Part shown: positions 6,757 through 9,799 of the stretch, in pieces
Layout: each line of letters opens with the position of its first letter
How positions within the stretch are numbered: position 1 is the first letter of the stretch
Source: an uncultured Flavobacteriales bacterium
GTDB lineage: Bacteria; Bacteroidota; Bacteroidia; Flavobacteriales; Crocinitomicaceae
Direction: 5' to 3'
Length of the DNA stretch: 9,799 nt
Assembly: GCA_946479125.1 (NCBI GenBank)
Contig: CAMLET010000078.1
Location: 1 to 9,799 of the forward strand
Position numbers and translations under genes: made by a program
The notes under the pieces: generated by a model
Told to the model about the DNA's origin: nothing
Seen by the model: only the letters and a program-made list of their open reading frames with translations
The model's database searches: none

Positions 6757-6820
6757 ATTTTAGAGAATCTAAGGGGAACTACTCAAATTGATGGATAGTA
6801 ACTTAAAACGCGTGTCAGGA

Positions 6821-6848
6821 TGGTGGCTGAGCGGAGTCGAAGTCACCA
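6821..6848. repeat. Constant-loop hairpin repeat, copy 3 (opposite orientation)
   Basis: The stem TGGTGGCT (6821-6828) pairs with AGTCACCA (6841-6848; one G-U pair in plus-strand RNA) around the loop GAGCGGAGTCGA (6829-6840), the complement of the loop in the other copies. It lies between the convergent hemL and SUFU genes. The right arm supplies the final Trp codon and stop of the SUFU-domain gene. No U-run follows on either strand, so efficient intrinsic termination is uncertain. Confidence 0.75.
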
Positions 6849-7457
6849 GAAACGCATTCTACTGCGCATGAAAGAGTGACGGAATTCGTCAATACGTTCG
6901 TCGTGTTTCTTTTGGTACAGTCTGCGAACAAACTTATGTGTTCCTTTCGTCATTTTGTATTCCAATTCATCAGAGAAAACAGGAACGGTTGCTAGTAAGT
7001 GAACCACTTTATCTGTTAAGATCAATGGTTGAAACAAATCTTCTAAGAACATTGGATTAATGAAAATGAAGTTGTCTTGCTTCAACATTGGTGAAATTTC
7101 AACTGAAGGATTCCCACAAGGAATAGAATGTCCTGGTCCGAACCACGTTTGTTTATCCAAAACGAATCGTTCCAACTTGTAAATCCAATCGTAAATGGCT
7201 TGTAACGAAGAATTGTCTTTGTCTTCCAAATCCCAATAAGCCGGAAGCGCGAAGAATATCTCATTGTATTCTCTTCCTTTCCACTTTTCAGTAACTGGCA
7301 TTTTATATTCTGAAAGCGATGAAGTCATCAAAATCGTAAGCGGCACATGTAATTCGAGGTACAACACATACAACTGCTGTTCCGGGTGAACAGGGTTCTG
7401 CATCAGTTTTACACGATGTTCACCTACGCGATCAATAAGAGCTTCATGAAGATTCAT
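6843..7457 (-). CDS. SUFU-domain (suppressor of fused-like) protein
   Basis: The 204-residue protein reads as a bacterial member of the suppressor-of-fused domain family (PF05076). Family-type features in order are LYVLYLELHVPLTILMTSSLSEYKMP (29-54, the family's h-x-L-x-T-x-x-h-S region), YNEIFFALPAYWDL (64-77), WIYKLERFVL (91-100), TWFGPGHSIPCGNP (104-117, the most diagnostic stretch), INPMFLED (133-140) and HLLATVPVFSDELEYKMTKG (153-172). It ends in a basic helical tail (RRLYQKKHDER, 178-188, and on). The animal homologue regulates Hedgehog signalling; bacterial members are mostly uncharacterised and some act as immunity proteins of toxin systems. No toxin gene adjoins, so an immunity role has no local support. 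Protein is likely cytoplasmic. The ATG lies 4 nt after a -7 promoter match, suggesting a leaderless mRNA. Confidence 0.85.
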   Translation of the reverse strand: MNLHEALIDRVGEHRVKLMQNPVHPEQQLYVLYLELHVPLTILMTSSLSEYKMPVTEKWKGREYNEIFFALPAYWDLEDKDNSSLQAIYDWIYKLERFVLDKQTWFGPGHSIPCGNPSVEISPMLKQDNFIFINPMFLEDLFQPLILTDKVVHLLATVPVFSDELEYKMTKGTHKFVRRLYQKKHDERIDEFRHSFMRSRMRFW

Positions 7458-7461
7458 AGCG

Positions 7462-7469
7462 CAAAGTTA
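7462..7469 (-). promoter_or_regulatory. Predicted -7 element of the SUFU-domain gene (leaderless)
   Basis: The minus strand reads TAACTTTG, an exact TAnnTTTG match, followed by CGCT and then the ATG at 7457. A start 5-7 nt after the element would fall at or next to the A of the ATG. The expected -33 zone (about 7486-7495) lies in a repeat copy and contains no TTG on the minus strand. Confidence 0.5.
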
Positions 7470-7473
7470 AGCT

Positions 7474-7519
7474 TTATCTCGACTTACTTCGACTCCGCTC
7501 AGCACGAACCGCTCGATAA
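7474..7519. repeat. Nested constant-loop hairpin repeat, copy 4
   Basis: The outer copy has stem TTATC (7474-7478) pairing with GATAA (7515-7519). Its loop is split into TCGACT (7479-7484) and CCGCTC (7509-7514), which join exactly to the family loop TCGACTCCGCTC if the 24 nt between them (7485-7508) are removed. Those 24 nt contain a second full loop sequence (7489-7500) flanked by CT and AG. The element lies in the 144-bp gap between the divergent SUFU and M61 genes. Confidence 0.75.
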
Positions 7520-7523
7520 CCAT

Positions 7524-7586
7524 AGAACTTCTCTTCCATTCATCAGAACTTTTAGAACTTTTCACAATTCAGTGAAACTTGAACTT
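7524..7586 (+). repeat. Four GAACTT boxes upstream of the M61-type gene
   Basis: GAACTT occurs at 7525-7530, 7546-7551, 7555-7560 and 7581-7586; the first three are extended to AGAACTT. The spacings of 21, 9 and 26 bp are irregular relative to one another. They occupy the area upstream of and next to the predicted -7 box and could be regulator sites or simple sequence drift. Confidence 0.3.
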
Positions 7587-7587
7587 C

Positions 7588-7595
7588 TATATTTG
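7588..7595 (+). promoter_or_regulatory. Predicted -7 element of the M61-type peptidase gene (leaderless)
   Basis: TATATTTG matches TAnnTTTG exactly and ends 6 nt before the chosen ATG at 7602, so transcription would start at or within a base or two of the start codon. No clear TTG is seen at the -33 distance. It also supports 7602 as the start rather than any upstream codon in the same frame. Confidence 0.5.
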
Positions 7596-7601
7596 CTTTC
7601 T

Positions 7602-9263
7602 ATGAACAGATTACTACTTTTCCTCATCACAAGTTTATTTTCAATTACTGCTTCGTTTACACAAAACACGAAGACATTCAACTATCAGATTGAACCCGTA
7701 ATTGACAGCAATCAATCTCACTTCATTGTTACTATCGAGTTCAAGCAAAAAGAGCAAGGTGGATTGCGTTTCCTGTTTCCTCAGGTTTGGGGAATGGATG
7801 AATCAACAGATTTCATTGAGTTGATCAGTGTGAAAAATGCAGAATACAAGCAGGACAAAGAAGCCATTTCTTTGAAGTTTAAGAAGAATGCAAAAGTTCG
7901 GATTACTTATAAACTCAAAAACGGTGTTCAGGATTCCATTCCTGGTCGCGGTCAGGAATATGTGCCAACTATAAAACCAACTTACTTCACGGTATTCACC
8001 AATTCGGGAATGATTGTTCCAGAAGAAAACGAGAACTTCAAATACAACTTCACGCTTCAATGGAAGAACTATCCTGAACAATACTTTGCAAAACCGATTA
8101 CCAGCTTTGGAAATGGTCTGAAACAAGAATTGAAGGGTATTTCAGTAGCCGATTTTCAGAATGGAATTTTGGTTGGAGGCGATTATAGATTCTACGAAAA
8201 GATCAACGATAAAAAACAGTTAACCCAAGTAGCTATCCGGGGAAAATGGTCATTTAAAGATGAAGACCTGAGTAAAGCTGTTGAGTCGACGTTAGTACAA
8301 CAACGCTTGTTTTGGGACGATTACTCCACAAAAAAGTTCCTGATCACCATTTCAGCCGGTGGATACAACAATGAGTTTGAACAGTCGTACTCCGGAACAG
8401 GGTTACAAAACTCATTCGCAGTTACAGCAGTTTGTAACAGTATGACAAAAGTGGAATCGTTGTATTATCTATTTCATCATGAACTGATGCATCATTGGAT
8501 TGGAAATCAGATTAAGAATGCCGCTGACGAAGAACTTTCCTACTGGTTTTCCGAAGGATTTACGGATTATTTCAGCAGAAAAAACATGTACGAATCTGCA
8601 TTAATTACCAAAGAACAATATAATGCTCTAATTGATTCTGTTTTGGCGATTCATTACAACAATCCCCTTGCTACGGCAATTAACGACAGCATTAAACCTA
8701 ATTTCTGGAATGGATCTTACTATGGAAAACTGCCTTATAACCGGGGAAGTATTTTCGCTTATTATCTGGATGGCAAATTACAAACCGTTTCGGGAGGAAA
8801 GTATGATCTGAAAGCTGTTATGCGAATTATGCTGAGTCAAACCAAACTGGAAAAGCGACAGTTCGATTGGCAATGGTTGCAAAAAGAAATTCTGAATTTG
8901 ATGGATTATGACATTAGTTCCGACTTTAAAAAGTATATTATTAACGGAGAACTTATTCCTATTGAAGAATTGAACAAGAATTTGAATAATCAATTGGAAA
9001 TGCGCGCAACTAAAGTCTATTCACACGGATATACAATGGCGAAAGACGAAGTTTCCGGGAAGACATTCATTACGCAAATTGTAGAAAATTCAGGAGCAGA
9101 CGTTGCAGGATTCAAGGTCGGAGATCAGGTGAAAGGCTACAGCATTTACGGAAACACATATGAGCAATGTGAATTAACCATAGTTCGCGATGGAAAAGAA
9201 ATGACCATTCCGTTTTACGCTTATGTGATGTCAGAGCCGTTACCGCAACATATAACACGATAA
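7602..9263 (+). CDS. Secreted M61-family (glycyl aminopeptidase-like) metallopeptidase with C-terminal PDZ domain
   Basis: The 553-residue protein starts with a signal peptide (MNRLLLFLITSLFSITASFTQ, cleavage near residue 21). A beta-rich N-terminal domain follows to about residue 180. The catalytic domain carries the zinc motif H293-E-L-M-H297 followed by W299, and the third ligand E318 in YWFSEGFTDYF (314-324), the arrangement of M61 peptidases. The intact residues imply activity. Residues about 462-542 form a degenerate PDZ-like domain with the typical NSGADVAGFKVGD stretch (496-508), as in many M61 proteins. It is probably periplasmic or surface-exposed; the substrate is unknown. The frame stays open upstream to 7386, but that extension overlaps the SUFU gene on the other strand, crosses a repeat and would bury the signal peptide, so 7602 is preferred. 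Confidence 0.87.
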   Translation: MNRLLLFLITSLFSITASFTQNTKTFNYQIEPVIDSNQSHFIVTIEFKQKEQGGLRFLFPQVWGMDESTDFIELISVKNAEYKQDKEAISLKFKKNAKVRITYKLKNGVQDSIPGRGQEYVPTIKPTYFTVFTNSGMIVPEENENFKYNFTLQWKNYPEQYFAKPITSFGNGLKQELKGISVADFQNGILVGGDYRFYEKINDKKQLTQVAIRGKWSFKDEDLSKAVESTLVQQRLFWDDYSTKKFLITISAGGYNNEFEQSYSGTGLQNSFAVTAVCNSMTKVESLYYLFHHELMHHWIGNQIKNAADEELSYWFSEGFTDYFSRKNMYESALITKEQYNALIDSVLAIHYNNPLATAINDSIKPNFWNGSYYGKLPYNRGSIFAYYLDGKLQTVSGGKYDLKAVMRIMLSQTKLEKRQFDWQWLQKEILNLMDYDISSDFKKYIINGELIPIEELNKNLNNQLEMRATKVYSHGYTMAKDEVSGKTFITQIVENSGADVAGFKVGDQVKGYSIYGNTYEQCELTIVRDGKEMTIPFYAYVMSEPLPQHITR

Positions 9264-9269
9264 TTCTCC

Positions 9270-9299
9270 CACAGACGAGCACGGATGAACACAGATGAT
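9270..9299 (+). repeat. Three 10-bp CACGGATGAA-type tandem units
   Basis: Units CACAGACGAG, CACGGATGAA and CACAGATGAT lie end to end, starting 6 nt after the peptidase stop codon. I recall CACGGATGAA/CACAGATGAA runs as common intergenic repeats in Bacteroidetes. No gene is seen between 9264 and 9383. Confidence 0.65.
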
Positions 9300-9320
9300 C
9301 TAAATTGAAAATGCGTAATC

Positions 9321-9350
9321 CCTTCGCGACCTTCCTTCTTTGCGTTTAAA
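9321..9350 (-). repeat. GCAAAG/GAAGG-type purine repeat downstream of marC
   Basis: On the minus strand this reads TTTAAACGCAAAGAAGGAAG and continues GTCGCGAAGG, a purine-rich string with repeated AAGG/GAAGG steps. It begins 33 nt after the stop of the MarC-family gene. It resembles the GCAAAG intergenic repeats I recall from Flavobacteria. There is no hairpin of note. Confidence 0.45.
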
Positions 9351-9383
9351 TTTAATTTGATGTTCTATGCGTTGCTAAAGAAT

Positions 9384-9799
9384 CTATTTCGGCGTGTTAT
9401 ACATATCACTTATGATGGAAGCAATGTTTGTAGTAAAGAGTTTTACTGCAATTGCCAAAAGGATAATTCCGAATACTTTTTTCAGGATAGCTATTCCACC
9501 TGGACCAAGCAAGTTTTCTATCTTCTTTGTTAAGCGAAGAACGGCGTAAACAATAATAACATTCAGCATAATTGCCAAAACGATGTTAATGTTTTGAAAT
9601 TCAGCACGAAGCGCAACAAGAGTAGTCATTGTTCCAGCACCAGCAATAATTGGAAATGCCAAAGGAACAACGCTTGCTGTTTTTCCGGAAACTGAATCTC
9701 TAAATAAACGAACTCCCAGAATCATTTCCATCGCCATTGCGAAAAGGATAAATGAACCCGCAACGGCAAACGATTTAACATCAACACCAAACAATTTCA
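9384..9799 (-). CDS. MarC-family integral membrane protein (C-terminal part, cut by the window edge)
   Basis: The reading frame is open through 9799, so the true start and the first 50-60 residues lie outside. The visible part begins (K)LFGVDVKSFAVAGSFILF, which fits the middle of the MarC/UPF0056 family, where an LKLFGI-like segment precedes the third membrane helix. VVPLAFPIIAGAGTMTTLVALR is the family's hallmark P-L-A-F-P-x-x-A-G-x-G motif, and LGPGGIAILKKVFGIILLAIAVKLF matches the last helix. About four of the expected six helices are present. It acts in the inner membrane. The link to multiple antibiotic resistance implied by the name is not established for the family, and its substrate is unknown. 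Confidence 0.9.
   Translation of the reverse strand, partial: KLFGVDVKSFAVAGSFILFAMAMEMILGVRLFRDSVSGKTASVVPLAFPIIAGAGTMTTLVALRAEFQNINIVLAIMLNVIIVYAVLRLTKKIENLLGPGGIAILKKVFGIILLAIAVKLFTTNIASIISDMYNTPK

Noticed and set aside
6754..6769. AGATT/AATCT hairpin as a hemL terminator.
   Set aside because: A 5-bp AT-rich stem without a following U-tract is too weak to call.
7386..7601. Upstream extension of the M61 peptidase frame to a GTG at 7386 (72 extra residues).
   Set aside because: It overlaps the start of the SUFU-domain gene on the other strand, translates a repeat element, and places a good signal peptide internally; the -7 box at 7588-7595 also supports the ATG at 7602.
7803..8126. Minus-strand open frame of 107 codons inside the M61 gene.
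   Set aside because: Antisense shadow of a gene with a clear signal peptide and zinc motif; low-complexity Phe/Leu-rich product.
1..9799. Mobile element or defence island.
   Set aside because: No transposase, integrase, attachment-site duplication, restriction, toxin or CRISPR-associated gene was found; the genes are conserved metabolic and envelope functions.

Overview
The window looks like chromosomal DNA of a Bacteroidetes bacterium, most likely Flavobacteriales (a Crocinitomicaceae/Fluviicola-like affiliation is a low-confidence guess). The reasons are the AT-rich, A-rich ribosome-binding context without Shine-Dalgarno sites, four well-placed matches to the Bacteroidetes -7 promoter element TAnnTTTG, a bacterial kynurenine pathway, a secreted M61-type protease, and short intergenic repeats of kinds I recall from this phylum. 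All of this is read from the sequence; no database was searched.

Layout. From 5304 down to 144 six genes lie head to tail on the minus strand: kynureninase (kynU), kynurenine 3-monooxygenase (kmo), an unknown four-helix membrane protein, an exported probable outer-membrane beta-barrel protein, a small thioredoxin-fold ArsC/Spx-family protein with a CxxC motif, and a small hypothetical protein. The gaps are 102, 4, 62, 2 and -1 nt. The last three genes are tightly coupled, and so are kmo and the membrane protein. The 102-nt gap holds a long hairpin. kynU and hemL (glutamate-1-semialdehyde aminomutase, 5396-6682, plus) diverge from a 91-bp intergenic region whose predicted promoters face each other across a repeated TTGTTCAAA box. 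hemL converges on a SUFU-domain protein gene (6843-7457, minus). That gene diverges from a secreted M61-family peptidase/PDZ gene (7602-9263, plus), and both may be made from leaderless mRNAs. A MarC-family membrane protein gene (9384 to the window edge, minus) enters from the right.

How the genes work together. Kmo and KynU catalyse consecutive steps of tryptophan catabolism: L-kynurenine to 3-hydroxykynurenine, then to 3-hydroxyanthranilate and alanine. This route commonly feeds quinolinate and NAD synthesis. The genes for the preceding and following steps are not in the window. HemL makes 5-aminolevulinate for tetrapyrroles. KynU and HemL both use PLP, but a regulatory link between them is only suggested by the shared promoter region. 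The other genes look like ordinary housekeeping or envelope functions.

The most unusual content is intergenic. A small hairpin element with an invariant 12-nt loop (TCGACTCCGCTC or its complement) and stems of different sequence occurs at four sites. At two of them one copy sits inside the loop of another. Each of the six gene 3' ends that faces a non-coding gap has one of several short repeat families at or near the stop codon. I see no CRISPR array, tRNA, rRNA, transposase or defence operon. No stretch above 300 bp lacks a gene.
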